This document shows, one piece after another, positions 46,929 through 58,492 of a stretch of 64,000 nt of DNA; positions within the stretch are counted from its first letter, which is position 1; each line of letters starts with the position of its first letter. Source of the DNA: Frigoribacterium faeni (GTDB taxonomy: Bacteria > Actinomycetota > Actinomycetes > Actinomycetales > Microbacteriaceae); contig NZ_BJUV01000006.1 of the NCBI RefSeq assembly GCF_007988805.1, positions 1-64,000 of the forward strand, read 5' to 3'. The notes below the pieces were generated by a model that searched no databases, was not told the DNA's origin, and saw only the letters and a program-made list of their open reading frames with translations. The position numbers and the translations under genes are program-made.

Positions 46929-47591
46929 ATGGCCACCACTACCGCATCGGCCACCTCGGTCGACGTCGTCGACGCCAAGGGCGCCAAGACCAGCACGGTC
47001 GAGCTGCCCGTCGAGCTGTTCGACGTCGTCACCAACGTCCCGCTCATCCACCAGGTCGTCGTCGCCCAGCAGGCCGCCGCTCGTCAGGGAACCCACAAGA
47101 CCAAGCGTCGTGGCGAGGTCTCCGGCGCCGGCCGCAAGCCGTTCAAGCAGAAGGGAACCGGTCGCGCTCGTCAGGGCTCGATCCGCGCCCCTCAGATGAC
47201 CGGCGGTGGCATCGTCCACGGTCCGCAGCCGCGTGACTACGCGCAGCGCACCCCCAAGAAGATGATCGCCGCCGCGCTCCTCGGGGCTCTCTCCGACCGT
47301 GCCCGCGGTGCCCGCGTCCACGTCGTCGAGGGCTTCGTGGCCGACACGATCTCGACCAAGGTCGCGCTCGACCTGCTCGCGACGATCGCGTCCAGCAAGC
47401 ACGTCCTGGTCGTCATCGACCGCGACGACGAGCTGACCCGCAAGAGCGTCCGCAACGTGCCCACGGTCCACGTGATCACGTACGACCAGCTCAACGCCTA
47501 CGACGTGCTGGTCAGCGACGACATCGTCTTCACCAAGAGCGCCTTCGACGGCTTCGTCGCCTCGAAGACCAAGAAGGAGGCCTCCGCATGA
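46929..47591 (+). CDS. rplD: 50S ribosomal protein L4
   Basis: L4 lines the exit tunnel and can act as a feedback repressor of its operon. The 220-residue product has [20 protein letters not shown] and the conserved [15 protein letters not shown] loop. It overlaps rplW by ATGA. Confidence 0.98.
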   Translation: MATTTASATSVDVVDAKGAKTSTVELPVELFDVVTNVPLIHQVVVAQQAAARQGTHKTKRRGEVSGAGRKPFKQKGTGRARQGSIRAPQMTGGGIVHGPQPRDYAQRTPKKMIAAALLGALSDRARGARVHVVEGFVADTISTKVALDLLATIASSKHVLVVIDRDDELTRKSVRNVPTVHVITYDQLNAYDVLVSDDIVFTKSAFDGFVASKTKKEASA

Positions 47592-47887
47592 GCGGCTACG
47601 GAAAAGACCCCCGCGACGTCATCATCGCGCCCGTCGTCTCCGAGAAGAGCTACTCCCTGATCGACCAGGGCAAGTACACCTTCATCGTCGACCCGCGGTC
47701 GAACAAGACCGAGATCAAGCTCGCCATCGAGAAGATCTTCGACGTCAAGGTCGACAGCATCAACACGCTCAACCGAACGGGCAAGACCCGTCGCACCCGT
47801 TTCGGTACCGGCAAGCGCAAGGACACCAAGCGCGCCATCGTGACGCTCAAGTCCGGTTCCATCGACATCTTCACGGCTGTCGGCTAG
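47588..47887 (+). CDS. rplW: 50S ribosomal protein L23
   Basis: L23 is the docking site for trigger factor and SRP at the tunnel exit. The 99-residue product has the conserved [16 protein letters not shown] start and the [18 protein letters not shown] extension. ATG overlaps the rplD stop. Confidence 0.98.
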   Translation: MSGYGKDPRDVIIAPVVSEKSYSLIDQGKYTFIVDPRSNKTEIKLAIEKIFDVKVDSINTLNRTGKTRRTRFGTGKRKDTKRAIVTLKSGSIDIFTAVG

Positions 47888-47905
47888 GGAGCAGAGGGAT
47901 AAAAC

Positions 47906-48745
<840 letters not shown>

Positions 48746-48757
48746 GAGTTGTAGAAG

Positions 48758-49039
48758 ATGCCACGCAGTCTTAAGAAGGGCCCCTTCGTTGACGACCACC
48801 TGCTTCGCAAGGTCGTCTCGCAGAACGAGGCCAGCACCAAGAACGTCATCAAGACCTGGTCGCGCCGATCGATGATCATCCCGAACATGCTGGGACACAC
48901 CATCGCCGTGCACGACGGACGCAAGCACATCCCCGTGTTCGTGACCGAGAGCATGATCGGCCACAAGCTCGGTGAGTTCGCGCCCACCCGCACCTTCCGT
49001 GGTCACGTGAAGGACGACAAGAAGGGTCGTCGCCGCTAA
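48758..49039 (+). CDS. rpsS: 30S ribosomal protein S19
   Basis: S19 binds the 30S head with S13. The 93-residue product starts [19 protein letters not shown] and has the [20 protein letters not shown] core. Normal length. Confidence 0.98.
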   Translation: MPRSLKKGPFVDDHLLRKVVSQNEASTKNVIKTWSRRSMIIPNMLGHTIAVHDGRKHIPVFVTESMIGHKLGEFAPTRTFRGHVKDDKKGRRR

Positions 49040-49063
49040 CGCGGCGGCGTAAGGAGGAGAGAA

Positions 49064-49456
49064 ATGGTGGAGTCGATCGCACGCGTGCGTCACATCCGCG
49101 TCACCCCCATGAAGGCCCGTCGCGTCGTCAACCTGATCCGCGGCAAGCAGGCCCAGGAGGCACTGGCCATCTTGAAGTTCGCGCCCCAGGGTGCGAGCGA
49201 GCCCGTCTACAAGCTCGTCGCGTCGGCCATGGCCAACGCACGAGTCAAGGCGGACAAGGACAACAGCTTCCTCGACGAGCAGGACCTCTACGTGAGCCGT
49301 GCATTCGTCGACCAGGGCGCCACCCTCAAGCGGTTCCAGCCGCGTGCACAGGGCCGCGCCTTCCAGATCCTGAAGCGCACCAGCCACATCACGATCGTCC
49401 TCGCGACGCCGGATGAGGTCGAGGCTGCCGACGCTACGAAGAAGGCGAGCAAGTAA
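49064..49456 (+). CDS. rplV: 50S ribosomal protein L22
   Basis: L22 forms part of the tunnel constriction. The 130-residue product contains [20 protein letters not shown] and the tunnel hairpin [18 protein letters not shown] short C-terminal Ala/Lys tail is present. It overlaps the rpsC start by one base (TAATG). Confidence 0.97.
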   Translation: MVESIARVRHIRVTPMKARRVVNLIRGKQAQEALAILKFAPQGASEPVYKLVASAMANARVKADKDNSFLDEQDLYVSRAFVDQGATLKRFQPRAQGRAFQILKRTSHITIVLATPDEVEAADATKKASK

Positions 49457-50235
49457 TGGGCCAGAAAGTCAACCCGTACGGCTTCCGTCTGGGCATCACC
49501 ACCGACCACGTGTCGCGGTGGTTCACCGACAGCACCAAGCCGGGACAGCGCTACAGCGACTATGTCGCCGAAGACGTCAAGATCCGCACGCTGCTCAAGA
49601 CCTCGCTCGACCGCGCCGGTGTGGCGAAGATCGAGATCGAGCGCACCCGCGACCGCGTCCGCGTCGACATCCACACGGCCCGTCCGGGCATCGTGATCGG
49701 GCGTCGTGGCGCCGAGGCCGAGCGCATCCGCGGCGACCTCGAGAAGCTCACGGGCAAGCAGATCCAGCTGAACATCCTCGAGGTCAAGAACCCCGAGGCC
49801 GAGGCTCAGCTCGTCGCACAGGGCATCGCCGAGCAGCTCGCTGCTCGCGTGGCGTTCCGTCGTGCGATGCGCAAGGGCCTGCAGGGCGCTCAGCGCGCCG
49901 GCGCCAAGGGTGTCCGCATCCAGGTGTCGGGTCGCCTCGGCGGCGCCGAGATGAGCCGCTCGGAGTTCTACCGCGAGGGCCGCGTCCCTCTGCACACGCT
50001 CCGCGCCAACATCGACTACGGCTTCTACGAGGCCAAGACCACGTTCGGTCGCATCGGTGTGAAGGTCTGGATCTACAAGGGCGACATCACCAACAAGGAG
50101 CTCGCGCGCGAGCAGGCGAACCAGAAGTCGTCTCGCCCCGAGCGCCGCAACGACCGTGACGGTGCCCGTCGCGGCGGGGGCGACCGCGCTCCCCGCGAGC
50201 AGAAGGCACCCGCCACCACAGGAGCTGAGGCGTAA
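49456..50235 (+). CDS. rpsC: 30S ribosomal protein S3
   Basis: S3 lies at the mRNA entry channel. The 259-residue product starts [20 protein letters not shown], has the KH-type [16 protein letters not shown] motif, and ends in a 35-residue Arg/Glu-rich tail with the pattern [17 protein letters not shown], longer than in E. coli but common in actinobacteria. Confidence 0.98.
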   Translation: MGQKVNPYGFRLGITTDHVSRWFTDSTKPGQRYSDYVAEDVKIRTLLKTSLDRAGVAKIEIERTRDRVRVDIHTARPGIVIGRRGAEAERIRGDLEKLTGKQIQLNILEVKNPEAEAQLVAQGIAEQLAARVAFRRAMRKGLQGAQRAGAKGVRIQVSGRLGGAEMSRSEFYREGRVPLHTLRANIDYGFYEAKTTFGRIGVKVWIYKGDITNKELAREQANQKSSRPERRNDRDGARRGGGDRAPREQKAPATTGAEA

Positions 50236-50237
50236 CC

Positions 50238-50657
50238 ATGCTTATTCCCCGTCGTGTCAAGCACCGCAAGCAGCACCACCCCGGTCGCAGTGGCCAGGCC
50301 ACTGGTGGCACCAAGGTCAGCTTCGGTGAGTACGGCATCCAGGCCATCACGCCCGCTTACGTGACCAACCGTCAGATCGAGTCCGCTCGTATCGCCATGA
50401 CGCGTCACATCAAGCGTGGCGGCAAGGTCTGGATCAACATCTACCCCGACCGCCCCCTCACGAAGAAGCCCGCCGAGACCCGCATGGGTTCCGGTAAGGG
50501 CTCGCCCGAGTGGTGGGTCGCCAACGTCAAGCCGGGTCGCGTGCTCTTCGAGCTCAGCGGCGTCAGTGACGAAATCGCGCGCGAGGCACTCACTCGTGCG
50601 ATCCACAAGCTGCCCCTCAAGGCACGCATCATCAAGCGCGAGGAGGGCGACGCATAA
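50238..50657 (+). CDS. rplP: 50S ribosomal protein L16
   Basis: L16 helps position A-site tRNA. The 139-residue product begins [19 protein letters not shown] and contains [20 protein letters not shown]. It overlaps rpmC by TAATG. Confidence 0.98.
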   Translation: MLIPRRVKHRKQHHPGRSGQATGGTKVSFGEYGIQAITPAYVTNRQIESARIAMTRHIKRGGKVWINIYPDRPLTKKPAETRMGSGKGSPEWWVANVKPGRVLFELSGVSDEIAREALTRAIHKLPLKARIIKREEGDA

Positions 50658-50986
50658 TGGCGATCGGATCCAAAGAGCTCCGTCCGACCGAGCTCGACAC
50701 TTTCGAAGACGAGCGTCTGGTCGACGAACTCAAGAAGGCCAAAGAAGAGCTGTTCAACCTGCGCTTCCAGTCGGCCACCGGCCAGCTCGAGAGCCACGGC
50801 CGCCTGCGTGCCGTGAAGCGCGACATCGCTCGCATCTACACGGTCCTGCGTGAGCGCGAGCTCGGCATCCGTGCCACCCCCGCCCCGGTCGAGGCCGCCC
50901 CCAAGGCGACCAAGAAGTCGACCAAGAAGGCTGCCGCCGACGAGGCGCCTGCCGCCGACACCGCCGAGACCGCCGAGGAGAAGTAA
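50657..50986 (+). CDS. rpmC: 50S ribosomal protein L29 with C-terminal extension
   Basis: L29 borders the tunnel exit. The first 70 residues are the normal two-helix protein ([20 protein letters not shown]). About 35 extra residues, rich in Ala, Lys and then Asp/Glu, extend the C-terminus to 109 residues. It overlaps rpsQ by TAATG. Confidence 0.97.
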   Translation: MAIGSKELRPTELDTFEDERLVDELKKAKEELFNLRFQSATGQLESHGRLRAVKRDIARIYTVLRERELGIRATPAPVEAAPKATKKSTKKAAADEAPAADTAETAEEK

Positions 50987-51282
50987 TGGCTACCGAGAAC
51001 AAGACCGAGGTCGACTCGGCAGCTGTCGAGGTCCGCGGCTACCGCAAGACCCGTCGCGGCTACGTGACCAGCGACAAGATGGAGAAGACCATCGTCGTCG
51101 AGGTCGAGGACCGCGTGAAGCACCCCCTGTACGGCAAGGTCATCCGCCGCACGTCCAAGGTCAAGGCGCACGACGAGGCCAACGCGGCCGGCGTCGGCGA
51201 CCTCGTCGTGATCAGCGAGACCCGTCCGCTCAGCGCCTCCAAGCGCTGGCGCCTGGTCGAGATCCTCGAGAAGGCGAAGTAG
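50986..51282 (+). CDS. rpsQ: 30S ribosomal protein S17
   Basis: S17 is an OB-fold 30S body protein. The 98-residue product has [20 protein letters not shown] and the [20 protein letters not shown] end. A short acidic N-terminal extension of about 15 residues precedes the fold. Confidence 0.98.
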   Translation: MATENKTEVDSAAVEVRGYRKTRRGYVTSDKMEKTIVVEVEDRVKHPLYGKVIRRTSKVKAHDEANAAGVGDLVVISETRPLSASKRWRLVEILEKAK

Positions 51283-51316
51283 GCCTCGCGGCCTGCTTGC
51301 GTAGAAGGAGACACAA

Positions 51317-51685
51317 GTGATTCAGCAGGAATCCCGCCTCAAGATCGCCGACAACACCGGTGCGAAAGAGATCCTCACCATCCGCGTCCTCGGAGGCTCC
51401 GGCCGCCGTTACGCCGGTCTCGGTGACGTCATCGTCGCGACGGTGAAGGACGCCATCCCCGGCGGCAACGTGAAGAAGGGTGACGTCGTCAAAGCCGTCA
51501 TCGTTCGCACCAAGAAAGAGGTCCGTCGTCCGGACGGCTCTTACATCAAGTTCGACGAGAACGCCGCAGTGATCCTGAAGGCCGATGGGGACCCCCGTGG
51601 TACCCGCATCTTCGGGCCGGTCGGTCGCGAACTTCGCGACAAGAAGTTCATGAAGATCATCTCGCTGGCGCCGGAGGTTATCTAA
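51317..51685 (+). CDS. rplN: 50S ribosomal protein L14
   Basis: L14 forms an intersubunit bridge. The 122-residue product starts (GTG) [20 protein letters not shown] and has the standard length. The start is fixed by an AAGGAGA ribosome binding site. Confidence 0.98.
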   Translation: MIQQESRLKIADNTGAKEILTIRVLGGSGRRYAGLGDVIVATVKDAIPGGNVKKGDVVKAVIVRTKKEVRRPDGSYIKFDENAAVILKADGDPRGTRIFGPVGRELRDKKFMKIISLAPEVI

Positions 51686-51688
51686 GTC

Positions 51689-52048
51689 ATGGCAAACATC
51701 AAGAAGGGTGACCTGGTTCAGGTCATCAGCGGCGCCACGCAGGCCCGCGGCGGAGACCGCGGCAAGCAGGGCAAGGTCCTCGAGGTGCTCGTGGAGCGCA
51801 ACCGCGTGGTCGTGGAGGGTGTCAACTTCGTCACCAAGCACGTCCGCGTCGGCCAGACTCAGCGCGGCACGAAGACCGGTGGCATCGAGACGCACGAGGC
51901 ACCGATCCACGTGTCGAACGTCGCCATCGTCGACCCCAAGACCAAGAAGCCGACCCGCGTCGGATTCCGTGAAGAGACGGTCACCAAGGACGGCGTCACC
52001 AAGACCGTCCGTGTCCGTTTCGCCAAGGCGTCGGGAGAGAACCTCTGA
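51689..52048 (+). CDS. rplX: 50S ribosomal protein L24
   Basis: L24 starts 50S assembly. The 119-residue product has the KOW motif [20 protein letters not shown] and the KGKVLEV-type strand (here [11 protein letters not shown]). It overlaps rplE at ATG. Confidence 0.97.
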   Translation: MANIKKGDLVQVISGATQARGGDRGKQGKVLEVLVERNRVVVEGVNFVTKHVRVGQTQRGTKTGGIETHEAPIHVSNVAIVDPKTKKPTRVGFREETVTKDGVTKTVRVRFAKASGENL

Positions 52049-52632
52049 TGACTGACACCACCACCACGACGCCGGCTCTGCCCCGTCTGAAGGCCAAGTA
52101 CCGTGCGGAGATCCTTCCGCAGCTGAAGAGCGACTTCGGCTTCACGAACGTCCACCAGGTCCCCGGCCTGGTCAAGATCGTCGTGAACACCGGTGTCGGC
52201 GAGGCCGCCCGCGACAGCAAGATCATCGACGGCGCGATCAAGGACCTCACCGCCATCACCGGTCAGAAGCCGCAGGTCACGAAGGCCCGCAAGTCGATCG
52301 CCCAGTTCAAGCTGCGCGAGGGTCAGCCCATCGGCGCCCACGTCACGCTTCGCGGCGACCGCGCGTGGGAGTTCCTCGACCGGCTGCTGTCGCTCGCACT
52401 GCCCCGCATCCGCGACTTCCGTGGTCTGAGCGACCGCCAGTTCGACGGAAACGGCAACTACACGTTCGGCCTCACGGAGCAGAGCATGTTCCACGAGATC
52501 GATCAGGACCGCATCGACCGCGTGCGTGGCTTCGACATCACCGTCGTGACCACCGCCAAGAACGACGACGAGGGTCGCGCGCTGCTCAAGGCGCTCGGCT
52601 TCCCGTTCCGTTCGGCCGACTCGGCCAACTAA
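52048..52632 (+). CDS. rplE: 50S ribosomal protein L5
   Basis: L5 binds 5S rRNA. The 194-residue product has [20 protein letters not shown] and the [20 protein letters not shown] motif. It has a short Thr-rich N-terminus. rpsN, often next, is not present. Confidence 0.98.
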   Translation: MTDTTTTTPALPRLKAKYRAEILPQLKSDFGFTNVHQVPGLVKIVVNTGVGEAARDSKIIDGAIKDLTAITGQKPQVTKARKSIAQFKLREGQPIGAHVTLRGDRAWEFLDRLLSLALPRIRDFRGLSDRQFDGNGNYTFGLTEQSMFHEIDQDRIDRVRGFDITVVTTAKNDDEGRALLKALGFPFRSADSAN

Positions 52633-52643
52633 GATCGTCCGGT

Positions 52644-52706
52644 CGGCAACTCGCACGTCGAGTTGCCGGCCGTTCCCCTGAGGTCGTGGAGATTCGCTCC
52701 ACGACC
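52644..52706 (+). promoter_or_regulatory. Twin perfect hairpins between rplE and rpsH
   Basis: CGGCAACTCG (52644-52653) pairs with CGAGTTGCCG (52659-52668), and GGTCGTGGAG (52682-52691) pairs with CTCCACGACC (52697-52706), each around a 5-nt loop. They fill the 141-bp spacer where many bacteria carry rpsN. They may be attenuators, processing sites or a ribosomal-protein binding site. Confidence 0.6.
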
Positions 52707-52773
52707 AACCGATCGTCCAGGTCGGCACCCGGTGTACCGGATGTCGAAACCGGATGAGAAAGAGATCAATCGC

Positions 52774-53172
52774 ATGACGATGACAGATCCGGTCGCAGAC
52801 CTGCTGACCAGACTGCGCAACGCGAACTCGGCCTTCCACGAGACCGTGTCGCTCCCGAGCAGCAAGCTCAAGTCCCACATCGCCGAGATCCTCAAGCGCG
52901 AGGGTTTCATCGAGTCGTGGAAGGTCGAAGACGCACGCGTCGGACAGACCCTCACGATCGACCTGAAGTACGGCCCCGCCCGCGAACGCTCCATCAAGGG
53001 CATCAAGCGCGTGTCGAAGCCCGGACTCCGGGTCTACGCCAAGTCGACCGAGATCCCCCAGGTTCTGGGCGGCCTCGGCGTCGCCATCCTGTCGACTTCC
53101 TCCGGTCTTCTGACCGACCGCGAGGCCGAGAAGAAGGGCGTGGGCGGAGAAGTCATCGCCTACGTGTGGTAA
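52774..53172 (+). CDS. rpsH: 30S ribosomal protein S8
   Basis: S8 binds 16S rRNA helix 21 and in E. coli represses the spc operon. The 132-residue product starts [19 protein letters not shown] and ends with the conserved [20 protein letters not shown] region. ATG 52774 is chosen; the ATG two codons later is an alternative. Confidence 0.97.
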   Translation: MTMTDPVADLLTRLRNANSAFHETVSLPSSKLKSHIAEILKREGFIESWKVEDARVGQTLTIDLKYGPARERSIKGIKRVSKPGLRVYAKSTEIPQVLGGLGVAILSTSSGLLTDREAEKKGVGGEVIAYVW

Positions 53173-53178
53173 TTCGTC

Positions 53179-53715
53179 ATGTCACGAATCGGAAGACTCC
53201 CCATCTCGATCCCTGCCGGGGTCGACGTGAAGATCGACGGCCAGGCCGTCACCGTCAAGGGCCCCAAGGGTGAGCTGTCGCTCGTCGTGAAGAGCCCCAT
53301 CGAAGCCAAGCTCGAAGAGGGCACGGTCGTCGTGACCCGCCCCGACGACGAGCGCGAGTCGCGTTCGCTGCACGGCCTCACCCGTACCCTCATCGCCAAC
53401 CAGATCATCGGTGTGACGCAGGGCTACACGAAGGGTCTCGAGGTCGTCGGTACCGGTTACCGCGTCCAGGCCAAGGGCTCGAACGTCGAGTTCGCTCTGG
53501 GTTACTCGCACCCCATCACCGTCGAGCCGCCCGTGGGCATCAGCTTCACGGTCGAAGGCAACAACAAGCTCACGGTCGTCGGAATCGACAAGCAGGCCGT
53601 CGGCGAAGTCGCCGCCAACATCCGCAAGCTGCGCAAGCCCGAGCCCTACAAGGGCAAGGGCGTGCGCTACGCCGGCGAGGTCGTCCGCCGCAAGGCCGGA
53701 AAGTCAGGTAAGTAA
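53179..53715 (+). CDS. rplF: 50S ribosomal protein L6
   Basis: L6 lies near the factor-binding site. The 178-residue product starts [20 protein letters not shown] and has the C-terminal [18 protein letters not shown] motif. It begins 6 bp after rpsH. Confidence 0.98.
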   Translation: MSRIGRLPISIPAGVDVKIDGQAVTVKGPKGELSLVVKSPIEAKLEEGTVVVTRPDDERESRSLHGLTRTLIANQIIGVTQGYTKGLEVVGTGYRVQAKGSNVEFALGYSHPITVEPPVGISFTVEGNNKLTVVGIDKQAVGEVAANIRKLRKPEPYKGKGVRYAGEVVRRKAGKSGK

Positions 53716-53717
53716 TC

Positions 53718-54089
53718 ATGGGTCTCGGTACACGAGGAAAGAGCAAGTCGGCCGCCACCAAGCGCCGTCACACCCGCCTGCGCAAGAAGGTCGTGGGCAC
53801 CGAAGAGCGCCCCCGTCTCGTCGTCACCCGTTCGGCCCGTCACGTCTTCGTGCAGGTCGTCGACGACAGCAAGGGCTTCACCGTCGCCAGCGCATCGACC
53901 CTCGAGGCCGACCTGCGCACGTTCGACGGTGACAAGACCGCGAAGTCCCGCAAGGTCGGCGAGCTCGTCGCCGAGCGCGCGAAGGCCGCGGGCATCGAGG
54001 CCGTCGTGTTCGATCGCGGCGGCAACAAGTACGCCGGACGCGTCGCGGCCATCGCCGAAGGCGCCCGAGAGGCTGGTTTGAACCTGTGA
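53718..54089 (+). CDS. rplR: 50S ribosomal protein L18
   Basis: L18 binds 5S rRNA with L5. The 123-residue product has [20 protein letters not shown] and ends with [20 protein letters not shown]. It overlaps the rpsE GTG start. Confidence 0.98.
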   Translation: MGLGTRGKSKSAATKRRHTRLRKKVVGTEERPRLVVTRSARHVFVQVVDDSKGFTVASASTLEADLRTFDGDKTAKSRKVGELVAERAKAAGIEAVVFDRGGNKYAGRVAAIAEGAREAGLNL

Positions 54090-54826
54090 GCGACGCTACG
54101 AACACCACACCCCCCGCAGAGCCCGAGGCGACCAAGGCTCCGGCCGAGGCCGTCGTCGAGCGTCCCGTCGAGACGGCTGCAGGCTCCGAGTCCAACAACC
54201 GCGAGGGTGGTCGCACCGACCGCCGTGGCGGCCAGGGTCGCGGAGACCGCAACCAGGGCGGCCGTGGCCGCGGTGACCGTGACGACAAGAGCCAGTTCCT
54301 GGAGCGCGTCGTCACCATCAACCGCGTGTCTAAGGTCGTCAAGGGCGGTCGTCGCTTCAGCTTCACCGCGCTCGTCGTCGTCGGAGACGGCAACGGACTC
54401 GTCGGCGTCGGCTACGGCAAGGCCCGCGAGGTCCCGACCGCGATCAGCAAGGGCGTCGAAGAGGCCAAGAAGAACTTCTTCCGCGTCCCCCGCATCGGCA
54501 ACACCATCCCGCACCCCGTGCAGGGCGAAGCCGCTGCCGGCGTCGTGATGCTGCGTCCGGCCTCGGCCGGTACCGGTGTCATCGCGGGTGGTCCCGTCCG
54601 CGCCGTCCTCGAGTGCGCCGGAGTGCACGACGTCCTGAGCAAGTCGCTCGGTTCGTCGAACACGATCAACATCGTCCACGCGACCGTCGAGGCGCTCAAG
54701 CAGCTCGAAGAGCCGCGAGCCGTCGCCGCCCGTCGTGGACTCGACATCGACGCTGTCATGCCGGCCTTCATGGTCCGTGCAGAGCAGGCAGCGCGTACCG
54801 CCGCAACCGAGAAGGCAGGTGCCTGA
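54086..54826 (+). CDS. rpsE: 30S ribosomal protein S5 with N-terminal extension
   Basis: S5 helps decoding fidelity. The core starts near residue 70 with [20 protein letters not shown] and includes [18 protein letters not shown]. The first 70 residues are a low-complexity Arg/Gly/Asp-rich extension ([19 protein letters not shown]). Total 246 residues against about 165-200 usually. GTG start overlapping rplR. Confidence 0.97.
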   Translation: MSDATNTTPPAEPEATKAPAEAVVERPVETAAGSESNNREGGRTDRRGGQGRGDRNQGGRGRGDRDDKSQFLERVVTINRVSKVVKGGRRFSFTALVVVGDGNGLVGVGYGKAREVPTAISKGVEEAKKNFFRVPRIGNTIPHPVQGEAAAGVVMLRPASAGTGVIAGGPVRAVLECAGVHDVLSKSLGSSNTINIVHATVEALKQLEEPRAVAARRGLDIDAVMPAFMVRAEQAARTAATEKAGA

Positions 54827-55011
54827 TGGCCGCCAACCTCAAGGTGACCCAGATCAAGTCCGTAATCAGCGAGAAGCAGAACCAGCGTGACACGCTGCGG
54901 AGCCTGGGCCTCAAGCGAATCGGCCAGTCGGTCGTTCGTGAGGACACCAAGCAGAACCGCGGCTACGTCAACACGGTCGCTCACCTCGTGAAGGTCGAGG
55001 AGATTGACTAA
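54826..55011 (+). CDS. rpmD: 50S ribosomal protein L30
   Basis: The 61-residue product, [20 protein letters not shown] followed by [16 protein letters not shown], is a standard L30. It overlaps both neighbours by ATG/stop (TGATG, TAATG). Confidence 0.97.
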   Translation: MAANLKVTQIKSVISEKQNQRDTLRSLGLKRIGQSVVREDTKQNRGYVNTVAHLVKVEEID

Positions 55012-55643
55012 TGGCTGACGAGAAGAAGGAGACGGCCGAGAAGGCCGCTCCGAAGAAGGCCGCCGCCACCAAGGCGACGACCACCAAGGCCGCTGCCCCC
55101 AAGGCGGCTGCCAAGAAGCCGGCCGCCGACAAGGCTGCCGCTTCGACGGGTTCGACCACCAAGGCCGCTCCCACCGCGAAGTCGTCCGACGACGTCGCCC
55201 GTCCCCAGGTGCTCAAGGTGCACCACCTTCGCCCGGCTCCCGGTGCCAAGACGGCGAAGACCCGCGTGGGACGCGGTGAGGGTTCGAAGGGTAAGACCGC
55301 CGGACGTGGCACCAAGGGTCAGAAGGCCCGGTACCAGGTCAAGGTCGGCTTCGAGGGTGGCCAGATGCCGCTCCACATGCGTACGCCGAAGCTGCGCGGG
55401 TTCAAGAACCCGTTCCGCGTCGAGTACCAGGTCGTCAACCTCGAGAAGCTCGGCGAGCTGTACCCGCAGGGCGGTGACGTCACCGTGAGCGACCTCGTCG
55501 CGAAGGGTGCCGTCCGCAAGAACGAGAAGGTCAAGGTCCTCGGACAGGGCGACCTCAGCGTCAAGCTGACCGTCGCGGTCGACAAGGTCTCCGGCTCCGC
55601 CGAAGACAAGATCGTCGCCGCCGGCGGGTCCGTCACCAAGTAA
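55011..55643 (+). CDS. rplO: 50S ribosomal protein L15 with N-terminal extension
   Basis: The L15 core starts near residue 70 ([20 protein letters not shown], then [20 protein letters not shown]). The first 65 residues are a Lys/Ala-rich extension made of repeated KAAA-type units, giving 210 residues where about 145-150 is usual. A terminator follows and separates it from secY. Confidence 0.97.
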   Translation: MADEKKETAEKAAPKKAAATKATTTKAAAPKAAAKKPAADKAAASTGSTTKAAPTAKSSDDVARPQVLKVHHLRPAPGAKTAKTRVGRGEGSKGKTAGRGTKGQKARYQVKVGFEGGQMPLHMRTPKLRGFKNPFRVEYQVVNLEKLGELYPQGGDVTVSDLVAKGAVRKNEKVKVLGQGDLSVKLTVAVDKVSGSAEDKIVAAGGSVTK

Positions 55644-55650
55644 TCCCTGA

Positions 55651-55676
55651 GGGGGTGGCCCGAGAGGGCCACCCCC
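55651..55676 (+). terminator. Terminator between rplO and secY
   Basis: GGGGGTGGCCC (55651-55661) pairs perfectly with 55666-55676 around GAGA. A stable tetraloop-type hairpin that may end or reduce read-through into secY. Confidence 0.8.
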
Positions 55677-55686
55677 ATCAGTCGTC

Positions 55687-55692
55687 TATCCT
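55687..55692 (+). promoter_or_regulatory. Candidate -10 element for secY
   Basis: TATCCT lies just after the terminator and 18 bp before the secY start. The -35 position would fall inside the hairpin and is poor. A GGGAGG ribosome binding site follows. Confidence 0.35.
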
Positions 55693-55710
55693 CGTACCGG
55701 GAGGCACCAC

Positions 55711-57033
55711 GTGTTCAGAGCTGTCGCGCGAATCATGCGCACCCCCGACCTTCGTCGCAAGATCGGGTTCACGCTCGGCATCATCGCGCTCTTCCGGTTG
55801 GGCTCGTTCATCCCTGCGCCGTTCGTCGACTACCAGAACGTCCAACTCTGCCTCGCCGGCAACCAGGGGACCTCGGGCCTCTACGAGCTCGTCAACCTCT
55901 TCAGCGGCGGCGCGCTCCTCCAGCTCTCGGTCTTCGCGCTGGGCATCATGCCCTACATCACGTCGTCGATCATCGTGCAGCTGCTTCGTGTGGTCATCCC
56001 GCACTTCGACACCCTGTACAAAGAGGGCCAGTCCGGTCAGGCCAAGCTGACCCAGTACACGCGTTACCTCACGATCGCCCTCGGCATCCTGCAGTCGACC
56101 ACCCTGATCACGGTCGCCCGTTCCGGCGCTCTGTTCAGCGGATCCGGCGCGGCGGAGTGCAGCCAACTCATCACGAACGACGCCTGGTACGCCGTCATGC
56201 TCATGGTCATCACGATGACCGCCGGCACCGGCCTCATCATGTGGATGGGCGAGCTCATCACCGAGCGCGGCATCGGCAACGGCATGTCGCTCCTCATCTT
56301 CACGTCGATCGCGGCTCGCTTCCCCACGGCTCTCTGGAGCATCGCTCAGGCGCGCAGCTTCGAGATCTTCCTCATGGTCATCGCCGTCGGTCTCGTCATC
56401 ATGGCGGCCGTCGTGTTCGTCGAGCAGTCGCAACGGCGGGTCCCGGTCCAGTACGCCAAGCGCATGGTCGGACGTCGGACGTACGGCGGCAACAACACGT
56501 ACATCCCGATCAAGGTCAACATGGCCGGCGTCGTGCCCGTCATCTTCGCCTCGTCGCTGCTCTATCTCCCGGCTCTGGTCGCTCAGTTCAACCAGCCCGC
56601 CGACGGGACGGCTCCGCCCGCGTGGGTCAGCTGGGTTCAGGCGAACCTCACCTCGGGAGACAACCCGCTCTACATGCTGGTGTACTTCGCGCTCATCGTC
56701 GGATTCACCTACTTCTACGTCGCGATCACCTTCAACCCCGAGGAGGTCGCCGACAACATGAAGAAGTACGGCGGCTTCATCCCCGGCATCCGGGCCGGTC
56801 GCCCCACGGCCGAGTACCTCGACTACGTCCTGACCCGTGTCACGTTGCCGGGCTCGCTCTACCTCGGAATCGTGGCCCTCATCCCGCTGATCGCCCTCGC
56901 CACGGTGGGTGCCAACCAGAACTTCCCGTTCGGCGGTGCGAGCATCCTCATCATCGTCGGTGTCGGCCTCGAGACCGTGAAGCAGATCGACTCGCAGCTG
57001 CAGCAGCGCCACTACGAAGGGCTCCTCCGATGA
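55711..57033 (+). CDS. secY: Protein translocase subunit SecY
   Basis: SecY is the channel of the Sec pathway. The 440-residue protein has ten predicted transmembrane helices, the plug region after helix 1, and conserved cytoplasmic loops such as [23 protein letters not shown] start with a GGGAGG ribosome binding site. It overlaps adk by ATGA. Confidence 0.98.
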   Translation: MFRAVARIMRTPDLRRKIGFTLGIIALFRLGSFIPAPFVDYQNVQLCLAGNQGTSGLYELVNLFSGGALLQLSVFALGIMPYITSSIIVQLLRVVIPHFDTLYKEGQSGQAKLTQYTRYLTIALGILQSTTLITVARSGALFSGSGAAECSQLITNDAWYAVMLMVITMTAGTGLIMWMGELITERGIGNGMSLLIFTSIAARFPTALWSIAQARSFEIFLMVIAVGLVIMAAVVFVEQSQRRVPVQYAKRMVGRRTYGGNNTYIPIKVNMAGVVPVIFASSLLYLPALVAQFNQPADGTAPPAWVSWVQANLTSGDNPLYMLVYFALIVGFTYFYVAITFNPEEVADNMKKYGGFIPGIRAGRPTAEYLDYVLTRVTLPGSLYLGIVALIPLIALATVGANQNFPFGGASILIIVGVGLETVKQIDSQLQQRHYEGLLR

Positions 57034-57653
57034 CCACCGGTGTCGAAGGTCACGTCAGCCCGCGCCTCCTGATCGTCGGTCCTCCCGGGGCGGGCAAGGG
57101 CACGCAGGCGACGGCCATCGCCGAGACGTTCGGGATCCCCGCGATCTCGACCGGCGACATCTTCCGGGCGAACGTCAAGAACGAGACGGAGCTCGGCCTC
57201 AAGGTCAAGGCGATCCTCGATGCCGGCGACTACGTCCCGGACTCCCTGACCAACGAGCTCATCTCCGACCGGCTCGCCCAGCCCGACGCGGCCGACGGGT
57301 TCCTCCTCGACGGGTACCCCCGTACGATGCAGCAGGTCGAGTTCCTCGACGCGCATCTGTCCGAGCAGGGTCAGAGCCTCAACGGGGTCGTGCAGCTGGT
57401 CGCCGATCGCGACGAGATCGTCGAGCGCCTGCGCAAGCGCGCCGCGGAGCAGGGGCGGTCCGACGACACCGAGGACGCCATCCGACACCGTCAGGACGTC
57501 TACCTCCGCGAGACCGCTCCGCTCATCGAGACCTACCGCGAGCGGGGGCTCCTGCTCGAGGTCGACGGACTCGGTGGCATCGACGAGGTCGCCGGTCGCA
57601 TCGACTCGGCGCTCGGCGCCCGCGGGTTCCGGCCGACCGCGTCGGCTTCCTGA
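57030..57653 (+). CDS. adk: Adenylate kinase, short-LID form
   Basis: Adenylate kinase converts ATP and AMP into two ADP. The 207-residue protein has the P-loop [15 protein letters not shown], the AMP-binding [11 protein letters not shown] segment and DGYPRT. The LID region is short and lacks zinc-binding Cys residues, as in other actinobacterial enzymes. It is translationally coupled to secY. Confidence 0.97.
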   Translation: MTTGVEGHVSPRLLIVGPPGAGKGTQATAIAETFGIPAISTGDIFRANVKNETELGLKVKAILDAGDYVPDSLTNELISDRLAQPDAADGFLLDGYPRTMQQVEFLDAHLSEQGQSLNGVVQLVADRDEIVERLRKRAAEQGRSDDTEDAIRHRQDVYLRETAPLIETYRERGLLLEVDGLGGIDEVAGRIDSALGARGFRPTASAS

Positions 57654-57658
57654 CGCTC

Positions 57659-58492
57659 GTGGGTCTGCGGAAGCCCGGCATCTACAAGAGCCGGGACGAG
57701 ATGCGACTCATGGTCCGGCCCGGTGTGCTCACGGCCTCGTCGCTCGACGCGGTCGAGGCTGCTCTCCGCCCGGGTGTGACGACCGGTGAACTCGACGTCG
57801 TCGCCGAAACGGCCATCCGTGAGGGCGGCGGCATCCCCAACTTCATGCTCGTGCCCGGCTACCGCAACACGATCTGCTCCTCGGTCAACGACGAGGTCGT
57901 GCACGGCATCCCCGGCGCCCGGATCCTGCGACCCGGCGACATCGTGTCGATCGACAGCGGTGCCGAGGTCGCGGGATGGAACGGCGACAGCGCCCGGACC
58001 TTCGTCCTCGACGACCCCGACCGGCCCGAGCTGGTGGCCGAACGCCGTCGACTGAACGACGTCACCGAACAGGCTCTGTGGCACGGGATCGCCGCGCTGG
58101 CCGGCGCCCGACGGCTCGACGAGGTCGGCGGCGCCATCGAGGACTACGTCGAGGCCCAGGGCGCGTTCGGGATCATCGAGGACTACACCGGCCACGGCAT
58201 CGGCCGCTCGATGCACGAGGATCCTCCCGTCTTCAATTACCGCGTCTCGGGCCGCAGCCCCGTCGTGAAGCCCGGCCTCGTCGTCGCCATCGAGCCCATG
58301 ATCACCCTGGGGACGATCGACACCGTGACCGGGTCGGACGACTGGACGGTCGCCACCACCGACGCCTCCGACGCCAGCCACTGGGAGCACTCCGTGGCCG
58401 TGCACGACGACGGCATCTGGGTGCTCACCGCCCACGACGGCGGTGCGGCCGGTCTCGCCGCCCTGGGCGTGCGTCCCGTCCCCGTCCCCTAG
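57659..58492 (+). CDS. map: Type I methionine aminopeptidase
   Basis: Removes the initiator methionine. The 277-residue protein carries the five metal ligands in order: Asp in SIDSGAE, Asp in GWNGDSA, His in GHGIGRSMHEDP, Glu in AIEPM and Glu in HWEHSVAV. GTG start 5 bp after adk. Its stop overlaps the stop of the convergent LCP gene by 3 bp. Confidence 0.96.
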   Translation: MGLRKPGIYKSRDEMRLMVRPGVLTASSLDAVEAALRPGVTTGELDVVAETAIREGGGIPNFMLVPGYRNTICSSVNDEVVHGIPGARILRPGDIVSIDSGAEVAGWNGDSARTFVLDDPDRPELVAERRRLNDVTEQALWHGIAALAGARRLDEVGGAIEDYVEAQGAFGIIEDYTGHGIGRSMHEDPPVFNYRVSGRSPVVKPGLVVAIEPMITLGTIDTVTGSDDWTVATTDASDASHWEHSVAVHDDGIWVLTAHDGGAAGLAALGVRPVPVP

